16,178 nt of DNA from positions 1 to 16,178 of the forward strand of contig CAAGGQ010000120.1 in NCBI GenBank assembly GCA_900769475.1, read 5' to 3'. Shown here piece by piece: positions 1-7,377 of this stretch. The stretch is from Clostridia bacterium (GTDB lineage: Bacteria > Bacillota > Clostridia > Oscillospirales > CAG-272). The notes beneath the pieces are model-generated. The model was not told the DNA's origin, did no database searches, and saw only the letters and a list, made by a program, of their open reading frames with translations. The position numbers and the translations under genes were made by a program. Every line of letters begins with the position of its first letter. Positions within the stretch are counted from its first letter, which is position 1.

Positions 1-279
1 CTCCAGAACGGCAAGCAGCAAAAACAGCATGCCTCCCTTGTATTTTTCTCCGCTGCATCCCCGTTCCCGATAGGCCAGTAAAAATCCAAAGGCAGAGCCC
101 ACGATAAAAAAGGAAATCGACCACAAAAATGAAAGGATCCACGCGGGAGGAACCAGTTCCCCAATCCCCAAGGCCATCAAAACGGGATAGGGACTTCCCA
201 CACAAATACGTACGGCAATCCCCGCAAGGAAATAACAAACGCCAAACAACAGCGTGATCACCGGGCTGGATTGCTCCAT
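1..279 (-). CDS. TspO/MBR-like membrane protein, C-terminus cut by window edge
   Basis: The reading frame runs off the left edge, so 93 codons from the ATG at 279 are visible. The product is very hydrophobic, with three likely membrane segments. It carries the stretch VPPAWILSFLWSISFF followed by IVGSAFGFLL, which resembles the second-helix signature of TspO/MBR (tryptophan-rich sensory) proteins, PPxW...W..LY...G. TspO proteins are small five-helix membrane proteins that bind tetrapyrroles or other lipophilic ligands. The start is uncertain. The ATG at 279 has no well-placed ribosome binding site. The frame stays open upstream, and a TTG at 333 lies about 8 bases after a GGGAGG, but that site is inside the terminator hairpin of the preceding gene. 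No promoter is visible, so expression by read-through from the penicillin-binding protein gene is likely. The family call rests on one motif and the helix pattern. Confidence 0.45.
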   Translation of the reverse strand, partial: MEQSSPVITLLFGVCYFLAGIAVRICVGSPYPVLMALGIGELVPPAWILSFLWSISFFIVGSAFGFLLAYRERGCSGEKYKGGMLFLLLAVLE

Positions 280-321
280 TTCGAGGGAAAGCCAGGCTCC
301 TACCGTTAGTCTTCCGTATTT

Positions 322-364
322 TTTCTTAAACAAAAACAGCACCTCCCAAAAGAGGCACTGTTTT
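322..364 (-). terminator. Rho-independent terminator after the class A PBP gene
   Basis: Bases 333-345 pair with 352-364 (11 of 13 positions match, the other two can form G-U pairs) around a 6-base loop. On the minus strand the stem is followed by GTTTTTGTTT. It lies about 40 bases after the PBP stop codon. The 3' arm contains GGGAGG, which could serve as ribosome binding site for a TTG start of the next gene. Confidence 0.75.
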
Positions 365-369
365 GACTT

Positions 370-400
370 CGCCTCTCACTACACCTTATGAGGAGAGGCG
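370..400 (-). repeat. Inverted repeat just after the PBP stop codon
   Basis: CGCCTCTC (370-377) and GAGAGGCG (393-400) form a perfect 8-base stem with a 15-base loop. It lies between the PBP stop codon and the terminator at 333-364. It has no T-run of its own, so it may be an mRNA 3'-end stabilising hairpin rather than a terminator. Confidence 0.5.
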
Positions 401-405
401 GCATT

Positions 406-2808
406 TTATTCGGTTTGGATGGGAACGCCTTCTTCTTTGGAATCCTCCTCCGACTCCTTTTGATGCAGAGGGCAGGAACGGTGAAAAGGGCTTCCGTTGT
501 GTGAGATCCCTGCATACCCCTGATGGCTCGGAGAAAAGTATGCTCCTTGCTCGTTGGAATTTGGAGGCATAGTGTAGGGATCACCTCCGTAAACGTATTG
601 GGCATCCAGAACCAAGATCTGCCGTGGAAAGCTACGCTGAATTCGAAGCAAACCCACCTGAGTCAAGGCTTCCTCGGGACAATAGCCGTGGGAAATCCCC
701 TGTCCCTCTGTATCGTAAGGACAAAGAACGTGACAAGTACAAAAAGAGCCGGGCTCCTGTCCTTTTACAAACCATCCCACCTCGCTTCGCGAGCCTCGCG
801 GATCCTTGCGGCAGGCCTCGGTGAGCAACTGTCCGGAATCCTTGCAGTAGGTAGCGCGCACCACCGAGGAGGGTACCGCAAAGGTGGTAGCACCCCCTCT
901 TTGCTTGACCAGCTCGGTCATCACGGTGTTCCATACCGTGGTACAGAGATTTTTTCCTTCCAGGGGTTGGGAATACTCATAGCCGCACCAAACGCCGCAA
1001 ATCATGGTAGGCGTATACCCAACGAACCAACGGTCGTAATCCTTATTGCTGGTACCGGTTTTTCCGGCACATTCCGTAAGATTCCCCAGAGTAATGGAAG
1101 AAGAGGTTCCCTCCGCAATCCCCTTTTGCATCATCTTGGTCAGAATCGCCGCTGTAGAATCCGAAAGAATGGGCTCGGCCTTTCGCGGGTCGGACAAAAG
1201 AATTCTCCCCTCCGGATCCAGCACCCGATAATAGGAACGGGAGGCATGATACACGCCGCCGTCAGCAAACGCCGTATATGCCGTAGTCAGTTCTCGCAGA
1301 GTCAAGCCGTAATTCAACTGTCCCAAGGCCAGGGCGGCAATATCGCAGTCATTTCCCCGCTCGTCCGAAAGCAAATGCGTAAGATGAAAGCGCTCCTTGG
1401 CAAAGGTGAAGGATTCCTCCAAGCCCAGCTCCTCCAGGATCCGCACAGCCACGGTGTTGGTGGAATGTGCCACCGCATAGGCCACGTTGGTCAGCCCACG
1501 ATACACACCCGTGGCGTTTTTTGGCCAAGGAACCGTTTCCTGATGGGTGAATTGTACGGGAACGTCATCGTAAACACCGGCCCAATGGATCAATCCCTTT
1601 TCCAACGCGGGGGCAAATACGGTCAATGGCTTGATGGCAGAGCCGGGAGGCCGCAGGGTTTGTGTGGCAAAGTTCTGCACACGGTTCCCCTTCTTTTCCC
1701 CTACGGCACCGGCTACGCCCAAAACATCTCCGGTCTTGGCGTCCAGCACGATTAACGCCGACTGCGCGCGGGTTCCATCCCCGGTCTCGGGCACCCGAAT
1801 AGCGGATTTATAATAGTCCTCTACAAAGGACTGCACTTGGGGATCCATGGCCATATCGATCCGAAGCCCCCCAGAATACAGCCATTGAGAAGCCATGGAA
1901 CGACCGATGCCGTACTCCTCCATCAACCCCTCTACTACGTCCTCAATCACCATGTCGGTATACCAGGAGTTGATCCTATCGGTTCCTCGCTCGTCCACGC
2001 AAAGTTCCAAGGGCGATTCGCTTGCCGCCACGTATTCCTCCCCGGAAAGATACCCTTGCGAAGCCATTTCCGACAAGATCAGATTTCGGCGCGCCAGGTT
2101 GTTCTCGGGATGCCGTATGGGATTATAATGGGATGGATTGTTAATTATGGCCGCCAGGGTGGCACACTCGGCGGAGGAGAGGGCCTGCGGCTCTTTGGAA
2201 AAATAATGCCTGGACGCCTGTGCGATTCCATTGCAATGGTCGGAAAAATGAATGATGTTCAGGTACCATTCCAGGATCTCGCTTTTATCCAGGGTTTCCT
2301 CCAGCTTTTTGGCATAGAGAATCTCCTGGATCTTTCGCCGGGGGGTAAGCTGATCCTGCCCCGTAATATTTTTCACCAGCTGTTGCGTGATGGTGGAGGC
2401 ACCAAAGGTATCCGAAAATCCCAGCACGTAATTGGCGGTTGCTGCAAGGGTTCGCTTCCAATCCACGCCCCTATGGGAAAAGAAATGCTTGTCCTCGATA
2501 GCAACAAAGGCGTGGATCAGATCCTTTGGCAGATCTTCATAGCGCACGTAATTGCTTTTTCCCTGCCCGAACACCTCCTCGGTGACCTCGATCGCCTCCC
2601 CCACGCGATTAGCTCGGTCGGTGAACTCATAAATAAAGAACTGCGGCGTTCTTCCCGCAAAGGAATACCGGAGTAGCTCCGGGGGAAGCTCGTGTTCAAA
2701 ATTCCGTTGCAGCACCGCACCGCCCACCAGGACTCCAGCGGTCAACATCAGAAGCAGTACCGTGAAAAATTTCCACAAAAAGGATCTTCGACTCTCTTTT
2801 TTTTGCAT
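406..2808 (-). CDS. Bifunctional class A penicillin-binding protein (PBP1A family)
   Basis: This 800-residue protein polymerises and cross-links peptidoglycan at the outer face of the membrane. A short basic N-terminus is followed by one membrane anchor (about 12-33). The GT51 glycosyltransferase domain shows EDKHFFSHRG (catalytic Glu105) and GASTITQQLVKN (136-147). The transpeptidase domain has all three penicillin-binding motifs: SAIK (Ser390), STN (449-451) and KTGT (583-586). The C-terminal 170 residues are Cys-rich, then polar and Glu-rich. I place the start at the ATG at 2808 because GGAGGAACGT stands directly before it. The frame is open 27 codons further up to an ATG at 2889, but that has no comparable site. 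The gene is divergent from a small membrane protein gene and ends in a terminator. Domain order and length fit ordinary Clostridia class A PBPs. The exact paralogue name (ponA, pbpF, etc.) cannot be decided. Confidence 0.95.
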   Translation of the reverse strand: MQKKESRRSFLWKFFTVLLLMLTAGVLVGGAVLQRNFEHELPPELLRYSFAGRTPQFFIYEFTDRANRVGEAIEVTEEVFGQGKSNYVRYEDLPKDLIHAFVAIEDKHFFSHRGVDWKRTLAATANYVLGFSDTFGASTITQQLVKNITGQDQLTPRRKIQEILYAKKLEETLDKSEILEWYLNIIHFSDHCNGIAQASRHYFSKEPQALSSAECATLAAIINNPSHYNPIRHPENNLARRNLILSEMASQGYLSGEEYVAASESPLELCVDERGTDRINSWYTDMVIEDVVEGLMEEYGIGRSMASQWLYSGGLRIDMAMDPQVQSFVEDYYKSAIRVPETGDGTRAQSALIVLDAKTGDVLGVAGAVGEKKGNRVQNFATQTLRPPGSAIKPLTVFAPALEKGLIHWAGVYDDVPVQFTHQETVPWPKNATGVYRGLTNVAYAVAHSTNTVAVRILEELGLEESFTFAKERFHLTHLLSDERGNDCDIAALALGQLNYGLTLRELTTAYTAFADGGVYHASRSYYRVLDPEGRILLSDPRKAEPILSDSTAAILTKMMQKGIAEGTSSSITLGNLTECAGKTGTSNKDYDRWFVGYTPTMICGVWCGYEYSQPLEGKNLCTTVWNTVMTELVKQRGGATTFAVPSSVVRATYCKDSGQLLTEACRKDPRGSRSEVGWFVKGQEPGSFCTCHVLCPYDTEGQGISHGYCPEEALTQVGLLRIQRSFPRQILVLDAQYVYGGDPYTMPPNSNEQGAYFSPSHQGYAGISHNGSPFHRSCPLHQKESEEDSKEEGVPIQTE

Positions 2809-2919
2809 ACGTTCCTCCAATCTTTTTTGATAGTATTCCGCAAAAAAGGAATATCCATTTTCAAAAACGGAAATGATATTATTACGCAAATTGCAAAATT
2901 CAGAGAAAGGAGAAACAAC
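2809..2919. promoter_or_regulatory. Divergent intergenic region between PBP and small membrane protein genes
   Basis: These 111 AT-rich bases separate two divergent genes and must hold both promoters if neither lies inside a gene. I see several TATT/ATAAT-like hexamers (e.g. around 2874-2880) but none with a convincing -35 partner at 16-18 bases. No specific promoter is called. Confidence 0.4.
2812..2818 (-). promoter_or_regulatory. Ribosome binding site deciding the PBP start
   Basis: GGAGGAA on the minus strand lies 3-4 bases from the ATG at 2808 (core GGAGG about 6 bases away). This favours the 800-residue product over the 827-residue one starting at 2889. Confidence 0.8.
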
Positions 2920-3351
2920 ATGGATATTACGAAGATCTTTGCGATCCTTACCAGTTTTTTATTGATCATATGCCTGACCCTGGCCATTACAACTCTGACG
3001 GTATTACGGAACACGGTGGCCGAGGCCGAAGAGACCCGGGAGGAAGCCGCCCGCGTGATGTTGGAGCTGCAACAAGCCACGCGCTTGCTGGACGAAGCCA
3101 TTTCCGCGGGAAACTTCAATGGAACCGAGGAACCTCCCCCCACCGTCCCCGCAGAGCCTGCAACAATGACCTTTTGGATTCGGGAAAGCAATGAAAAGAT
3201 CACCGTAACTACCGGGGAAGGACAGCTGATCTACCTTTTGGAGCTTCCCCCTGCCCTTCTTCCACGGGAAGAGCGGGAGGCCTTGAAGGCGGGGATCTGT
3301 TTGGACTCCTGGGAAGCGCTGTTTTCCTGGATCCAAGCGTATTCAGACTAA
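2920..3351 (+). CDS. Small single-pass membrane protein of unknown function
   Basis: 143 residues. The start is the ATG at 2920, preceded by AAAGGAG at 7 bases. The frame is open much further upstream, but no ribosome binding site supports that. One membrane helix lies near the N-terminus (about 5-27). After it comes an acidic, Ala/Glu/Arg-rich stretch (about 30-62) that should form a helix or coiled coil. A short Pro/Thr/Glu linker (about 69-82) leads to a compact C-terminal domain (about 84-143) with beta-like segments (TFWIRES, KITVTT, LIYLLELP) and a tail with DSWEALFSW. I do not recognise the family. A helix-linker-small-domain layout fits an anchored envelope or cytoplasmic adaptor. The gene is divergent from the PBP gene, which could mean co-regulation, but nothing shows a shared function. 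It ends in a two-way terminator. Confidence 0.8.
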   Translation: MDITKIFAILTSFLLIICLTLAITTLTVLRNTVAEAEETREEAARVMLELQQATRLLDEAISAGNFNGTEEPPPTVPAEPATMTFWIRESNEKITVTTGEGQLIYLLELPPALLPREEREALKAGICLDSWEALFSWIQAYSD

Positions 3352-3353
3352 AC

Positions 3354-3391
3354 AAAAAAAGCCGAGGGATTCTTCTCCCATCGGCTTTTTT
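3354..3391. terminator. Bidirectional terminator between convergent genes
   Basis: GCCGAGGG (3361-3368) pairs with CCC-A-TCGGC (3377-3385) with one bulged A. It is flanked by seven As on the left and six Ts on the right, so it can stop transcription from the small membrane protein gene (plus) and from spoIVA (minus). Confidence 0.9.
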
Positions 3392-3394
3392 AAC

Positions 3395-4873
3395 TTAAAG
3401 AAGAATACAGATCAGCCCGTTACTTCCCTCATTGATGATCCGCTCCAGGGTTTCTGAAAGCTTGCTCCGTGATTCCTGTGGCATATGCTCCAGCTTTGTG
3501 TGCAATCCCTCGTTGATCAGCTCATACAAGGATTTTCCAAACAGATTGGACGCCCAAATGCTCTTAGGATCCTCTTCGAATTCCTTGAGCAGATAGCGAA
3601 CCATATCCTCAGATTGCTGTTCGGTTCCCACCATGGGGTGGATCTCAGCCTCGATGTTGGCGCGGATCATATGCACCGACTGCGCCGCCGCCCGAAGCTT
3701 CACGCCGTAGCCTCCCGCTTGCTTTACGATTTGCGGCTCCTCCAGGCGCAGATCCTCTACGTCGGGCATCACAATGCCGTAGCCGCCCGTATTTACCTGC
3801 TCCAGCGCCTCGGCCACCTTATCATATTTGGCCTTCACCCGGGACAGCTCCTGCAACAGTGAGATAAGATCCTTCTCCCCACCGATCTCAAACCCGGTCA
3901 ACTCCCGCAAAACGCCGTAATACAACTCCTGAGGCAGTTCCAGACGAAGCTCTGCCACGCCGGTTCCAAGATCCAACCGATCAAGATGCACGCCTTGAAC
4001 GTATTCGTTTCCCTGCATCGTCTGAAACGCCGAAGACACCGCGCCCATTTTGCGCACCTGCTCCGCAGTCGCTCGAAGGGCCGCCTGCAGGGAGGCGGAA
4101 ATACGGTGACTTGGATGGAGGGCGGTGGTCCATTCGGGGAGATGTACTCGGATCTCGGTCACCGGAAACTCCTCCAGCACCAGAGCCAAAATATGCCGAA
4201 TATCCTCGGCATCCAGCTCCAAACAACTGACCAACGCCACAGGAACGCCGTAACGCTCCTCCAGAGTATAGGCCAGGGCTCGCGTATCCTCCCGCTCGGG
4301 GGTAGCGGAATTCAGAATAATGGCAAAGGGCTTGCCCATAGCCTTCAATTCCTTTACGATGCGCTCCTCTGCCTCCACATAGGAATCCCGTGGGATCTCG
4401 CCAATGCTTCCGTCGGTGGTTACCAGCATACCAATGGTGGCGTGCTCGGTGATCACCTTATGAGTGCCCAGCTCGGCGGCCTCTACAAAGGGCATGGGGG
4501 ACTCCTGCCAAGGAGTGCGCACCATGCGCGGCTGTCCGTCCTCCACGGCTCCCATGGCCTCCGGAACCAAATACCCCACGCAATCGATCATTCGTACCCG
4601 CATTTCTCCCTGATTTTCCAGGATCACCGGCACGGCTTCCTCGGGAATGAATTTGGGCTCGGTGGTCATCACCGTTTTTCCCGCCGCCGATTGCGGCAAT
4701 TCATCTCGCGCTCGCTCCTTGGAATAGCCCTCTCCCATATTGGGCAGAACGATGGATTCCATAAACCGTTTGATAAACGTAGATTTCCCGGTGCGCACCG
4801 GGCCCACCACGCCAATGTAGATATCGCCGCCCGTTCGCTCGGAAATATCCTTATAAATTGAATGTCCAGGCAT
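3395..4873 (-). CDS. spoIVA: Stage IV sporulation protein A, spore coat morphogenetic ATPase
   Basis: 492 residues, the same length as Bacillus subtilis SpoIVA. SpoIVA hydrolyses ATP and polymerises on the outer forespore membrane as the base layer of the spore coat. The N-terminal TRAFAC-type ATPase domain shows the Walker A loop GPVRTGKST (24-32) and a Walker B-like RMIDCVG (94-100, Asp97). The middle and C-terminal regions follow the family, ending in the hydrophobic tail GLICILL that helps anchoring. The start ATG at 4873 has GGGGAGG seven bases upstream. That site is also the 3' arm of a hairpin (4881-4917). The family is normally made in the mother cell under sigma-E. A weak sigma-E-like -10 is discussed separately. 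The gene stands alone between azlD and a convergent gene. It is strong evidence for an endospore former. Confidence 0.98.
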   Translation of the reverse strand: MPGHSIYKDISERTGGDIYIGVVGPVRTGKSTFIKRFMESIVLPNMGEGYSKERARDELPQSAAGKTVMTTEPKFIPEEAVPVILENQGEMRVRMIDCVGYLVPEAMGAVEDGQPRMVRTPWQESPMPFVEAAELGTHKVITEHATIGMLVTTDGSIGEIPRDSYVEAEERIVKELKAMGKPFAIILNSATPEREDTRALAYTLEERYGVPVALVSCLELDAEDIRHILALVLEEFPVTEIRVHLPEWTTALHPSHRISASLQAALRATAEQVRKMGAVSSAFQTMQGNEYVQGVHLDRLDLGTGVAELRLELPQELYYGVLRELTGFEIGGEKDLISLLQELSRVKAKYDKVAEALEQVNTGGYGIVMPDVEDLRLEEPQIVKQAGGYGVKLRAAAQSVHMIRANIEAEIHPMVGTEQQSEDMVRYLLKEFEEDPKSIWASNLFGKSLYELINEGLHTKLEHMPQESRSKLSETLERIINEGSNGLICILL

Positions 4874-4880
4874 AATAAAA

Positions 4881-4917
4881 CCTCCCCATATTTCACGTTG
4901 GTAAAATATATGGGAGG
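4881..4917 (-). terminator. Hairpin after azlD whose 3' arm contains the spoIVA ribosome binding site
   Basis: On the minus strand CCTCCC (4917-4912) pairs with GGGAGG (4886-4881), extended by ATATTT/AAATAT (4888-4893 with 4904-4909) across a small internal loop. The loop is 4894-4903. It is followed by TTTTATT, so it may be a weak terminator for azlCD. The paired GGGAGG is the core of the spoIVA ribosome binding site. Confidence 0.6.
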
Positions 4918-4935
4918 CTTTACTTTTTTAGAACT
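4905..4935 (-). promoter_or_regulatory. Possible sigma-E-type promoter of spoIVA
   Basis: CATATATT (minus strand, 4912-4905) matches 6 of 8 bases of the sigma-E -10 consensus CATACAAT. The -35 region about 14 bases upstream (near 4927-4935) matches poorly. A start about 7 bases downstream would fall near 4898, in the loop of the hairpin described above. Confidence 0.3.
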
Positions 4936-4950
4936 GCGATGGGACAATCT

Positions 4951-5262
4951 TTAAAACAGGGGAAGAATGCTCACAAGATAGGTGGCAAGGCAGGCCCCCA
5001 GCGCCACCACAATCAGGGATTGCTTGCAAAGCGCCAAAGCAACAGCGACCACCACACCTGCAATGGCCGATGGAAGATCCCCTGTGGCCGAAAAGACCTC
5101 CGGGATGGTCATAGCCGCCAGCACGGCGTATGGAATATATGCAAAGAAGCTTTTGGCAAAGCGGGAGGTCAGCTTCTTCCGAAACAGGGTAAAGGGAATC
5201 ATACGCACAAGGTAGGTGGTTAACGCCATGGCGAGCAGGTAAGCAAAGGCTCGAAGAGTCAT
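4951..5262 (-). CDS. azlD: AzlD-type small subunit of branched-chain amino acid exporter
   Basis: 103 residues with about three to four membrane helices and the family-typical N-terminal segment TTYLVRMIPF. AzlD proteins (about 100 residues) pair with AzlC to export branched-chain amino acids and some analogues. The start ATG at 5262 overlaps the azlC stop codon by four bases (ATGA), so the two are translationally coupled, as expected for subunits of one complex. It is followed by a hairpin that runs into the spoIVA leader. Length and arrangement are normal. Confidence 0.9.
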   Translation of the reverse strand: MTLRAFAYLLAMALTTYLVRMIPFTLFRKKLTSRFAKSFFAYIPYAVLAAMTIPEVFSATGDLPSAIAGVVVAVALALCKQSLIVVALGACLATYLVSILPLF

Positions 5263-6005
5263 ACGGCATCCTCCTGTTCCCCGGTGGCATCTTCCAAGTC
5301 ATCCTTCACCGGGCACACCAATGCCATAACGGTAGCGGCAATGACCGCGCAAAGAATGATAGCAAATCCGTCCGAAATAAATTGTAAAAAAGGAAGATAT
5401 CGCAAGCAGCAGCTCAAGCCGATGGCGATCAGAACCGTAAACAGAACCCCGCGATTCCGCGTGGAGGGCGGCAGAACGATGGCAATGAACATGGCGTAGA
5501 TCATAATGCCAAGAGCCATTTGCATCTGCTCGGGAAGGATCTGCCCCGCACAGGCTCCCAGCACGGTTCCCAAGGACCATCCGATATAGGGACAGGTCAT
5601 CAGTCCATAAAAATAGGAGGGGCCTACCGGGTAGGGCTTGGAGGACGCCAGCGCAAAGATCTCGTCGGTCATTCCAAAGGCCATCATCATGCGGTGTGGG
5701 GTGGTGCATCGAGAATCCAGACGCTGTGTCAGCGAAATGCCCATCAAGGAATACCGCAGATTGATCACCAGCTGAGTCAGCACCATTTCCAAAATAGAGC
5801 CTGCCGCGGCAATGATCACCACTCCGGCCACCTGGCCGGCAGAGGTCATGTTGGTCATAGAAATAAGGATGGCATAGAGCGCCTCCATTCCCTTTCCTAC
5901 TGCCGTGATGCCAAAGCCAAAGGACACCGAAAGATAGCCCAAGCCAATGGGGATCCCATCCTTGAGTCCATGATGGTAACGGTATGGGGAACGTGTACGT
6001 GACAT
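5259..6005 (-). CDS. azlC: AzlC-type branched-chain amino acid exporter, large subunit
   Basis: 248 residues from the ATG at 6005, chosen because AGGAGGT lies six bases before it. A start six codons earlier (6023) lacks such a site. The family pattern is clear: DGIPIGLGYLSVSFGFG near the N-terminus (about 16-32) and five to six further hydrophobic segments, including SMTNMTSAGQ and the MGISLTQRL loop. AzlC with AzlD forms an inner-membrane exporter for leucine, isoleucine and valine. The gene is driven by a near-perfect vegetative promoter at 6066-6094. The short acidic C-terminus (KDDLEDATGEQEDAV) is cytoplasmic. Confidence 0.95.
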   Translation of the reverse strand: MSRTRSPYRYHHGLKDGIPIGLGYLSVSFGFGITAVGKGMEALYAILISMTNMTSAGQVAGVVIIAAAGSILEMVLTQLVINLRYSLMGISLTQRLDSRCTTPHRMMMAFGMTDEIFALASSKPYPVGPSYFYGLMTCPYIGWSLGTVLGACAGQILPEQMQMALGIMIYAMFIAIVLPPSTRNRGVLFTVLIAIGLSCCLRYLPFLQFISDGFAIILCAVIAATVMALVCPVKDDLEDATGEQEDAV

Positions 6006-6010
6006 CTTCG

Positions 6011-6017
6011 ACCTCCT
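6011..6017 (-). promoter_or_regulatory. Ribosome binding site deciding the azlC start
   Basis: AGGAGGT on the minus strand, five to six bases before the ATG at 6005. Confidence 0.85.
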
Positions 6018-6065
6018 GCGCACGGCGAAACTCTTCCGGTTTTCTTTGAAAACAAGAATGGTACT

Positions 6066-6094
6066 ATTATAGCACCATACGCAGGATTTGTCAA
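6066..6094 (-). promoter_or_regulatory. Consensus vegetative promoter of azlCD
   Basis: On the minus strand TTGACA (6094-6089), a 17-base spacer, then TATAAT (6071-6066), with TGC just before the -10 giving an extended -10. All twelve hexamer bases match the sigma-A consensus. Transcription should start near 6059, about 54 bases before the azlC ATG. Confidence 0.9.
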
Positions 6095-6112
6095 GAAAGC
6101 TTTGTTCTTTTT

Positions 6113-6679
6113 TTAGTTCGACTTTTGAATTTTAAAATATCCTTGAGGGTGAGAGCAGGTGGGACAGATGGCAGGAGGCTCCTTCCCTTCCACCACGTAG
6201 CCGCAGTTGATGCAGATCCATCGGGTACTCATGCTGTCCGAGGTAAACACCGTTCCGTTTTTCACCTTCTCCAGCGCCTCCCGATACTGTTGCTCGTGAT
6301 GCTTTTCGATGGACGCTACCCTGGCAAACAGATCGGCAATGGCATCCAAGCCCTCCTCACGGGCGGTCTTTTCAAAATCGGCATACATGGTTTCCCATTC
6401 AAAGGCTTCGCCTGCGGCCGCCGCATCCAGATTCTTCTCGGTCCCCGACCAACCGCCAAGATAGCGGAACCAGATCTCGGCGTGCTCCATCTCGTTGGAG
6501 GCCGTATCCCGAAAGAGCTCCGAGATCTCCACGTAGCCATCCTCCTTTGCCTTTTTTTCAAACCACTTGTAACGAAGATACGCCTGGGACTCTCCGCTCA
6601 GAGCCGTATGAAGATTTTTTTCGGTTTGCGTTCCTGCAATGTTCTGTGCAAAAACGCCGGGCTTGGTATAGGTTGCCAT
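6113..6679 (-). CDS. Rubrerythrin (diiron domain plus C-terminal rubredoxin domain)
   Basis: 188 residues. Rubrerythrin reduces hydrogen peroxide in the cytoplasm of anaerobes with electrons from rubredoxin-type partners. The ferritin-like four-helix domain (about 15-140) carries the iron ligands: Glu20, GES (Glu30), EMEHAE (63-68), EWET (94-97) and EKHHEQ (125-130). The C-terminal rubredoxin-like knuckles are CINCGY (Cys156, Cys159) and CPTC (Cys172, Cys175), binding one iron. This is the classical domain order. The start ATG at 6679 has AAAGGAG at seven bases. No own promoter is obvious. The upstream space is filled by the terminator of the acetyltransferase gene, and no clear terminator follows the stop codon. 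Confidence 0.97.
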   Translation of the reverse strand: MATYTKPGVFAQNIAGTQTEKNLHTALSGESQAYLRYKWFEKKAKEDGYVEISELFRDTASNEMEHAEIWFRYLGGWSGTEKNLDAAAAGEAFEWETMYADFEKTAREEGLDAIADLFARVASIEKHHEQQYREALEKVKNGTVFTSDSMSTRWICINCGYVVEGKEPPAICPTCSHPQGYFKIQKSN

Positions 6680-6694
6680 AACAACACTCCTTTA

Positions 6695-6742
6695 TAAAAA
6701 ACATCGGGAAATCCCCGTACCCAGAGTCTTTTCCCGATGTTT
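6695..6742 (-). terminator. Terminator after the acetyltransferase gene, in the rubrerythrin leader
   Basis: Bases 6699-6710 pair perfectly with 6731-6742 (12 base pairs, including ACATCGGGAA/TTCCCGATGT) around a 20-base loop. The stem is followed on the minus strand by a T-run and then directly by the rubrerythrin ribosome binding site. Confidence 0.85.
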
Positions 6743-6748
6743 CCATCT

Positions 6749-7345
6749 TTATTCACCTGTTCCGTTTTTTTCAAGGGCTTCCCACTCGGAGCGCAAGATC
6801 GAGCAAACTCCAACGCTAACGTAATTTCCCTTGATCAGCATGCTTTCGCGAAAGATCCCCTCAAAGGTCATTCCTACTGTTTCCATCACGTGGCGAGAGC
6901 GATCGTTGCCTTCCATAAACCGCGCCTCGATGCGATGGAGCCCCAGCTCCTCAAATCCAAAGCGCAAAACCCGCTGTAACGCCTCTCGGGCAATGCCCTT
7001 GCCCCAATAGTTGGGATTGAGAACGTAGCCCACTTCGGCGCTGTCTGCCGAGCAGTTGAAGGAGGTAAAGCCACAGGTCCCCACCATTTTGCAATCGGCA
7101 TCGTAAACAATGGCCCAATCGTAAAACATACCCACCGCGTACCGTCCGCCAAGATATTGCAGATATTCCTTGGTATAGGCACGGTCCGCATGGGGATTCC
7201 AGGTCAGATATTTGGTAACATCCTGTCGACAGGCATATTCGTACATGTCGTCAGTATCGGCCACCAGCATTTTTCGCATAGTCAGGCGTTGCGTATGCAG
7301 CTCCGGCAAATGGGAAAACACCCGATAGATCTTTTCTTTTTTCAT
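6749..7345 (-). CDS. GNAT-family N-acetyltransferase, RimJ/RimL-like
   Basis: 198 residues. The protein transfers acetyl from acetyl-CoA to an amine, by family often a protein N-terminus or a small molecule. The typical N-terminal TQRLTMRKM (18-26), the acetyl-CoA-binding segment YWGKGIAREAL (about 113-123) and GNDRSRHVMETVGM (about 146-159) mark the Acetyltransf_3/RimJ subgroup. The start ATG at 7345 is preceded by AAGGATG at about nine bases. It has its own promoter at 7378-7405 and a strong terminator at 6695-6742, so it is a single-gene unit. The substrate cannot be predicted. Confidence 0.92.
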   Translation of the reverse strand: MKKEKIYRVFSHLPELHTQRLTMRKMLVADTDDMYEYACRQDVTKYLTWNPHADRAYTKEYLQYLGGRYAVGMFYDWAIVYDADCKMVGTCGFTSFNCSADSAEVGYVLNPNYWGKGIAREALQRVLRFGFEELGLHRIEARFMEGNDRSRHVMETVGMTFEGIFRESMLIKGNYVSVGVCSILRSEWEALEKNGTGE

Positions 7346-7377
7346 GATACGGTCATCCTTTTTCTCATTCTTGTTTC

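Noticed and set aside
523..2676. Long open frames on the plus strand opposite the PBP gene (about 410 and 279 codons)
   Set aside because: Their translations are rich in Gly, Arg, His and Ser with no family motif or ribosome binding site, while the minus strand encodes a complete PBP with all catalytic motifs.
2692..2919. N-terminal extension of the small membrane protein
   Set aside because: It would overlap the PBP start region. The ATG at 2920 has a clear ribosome binding site and begins just before the membrane helix.
3986..4861. Plus-strand open frame of 291 codons opposite spoIVA
   Set aside because: Low-complexity shadow composition without a ribosome binding site. SpoIVA on the other strand is full length.
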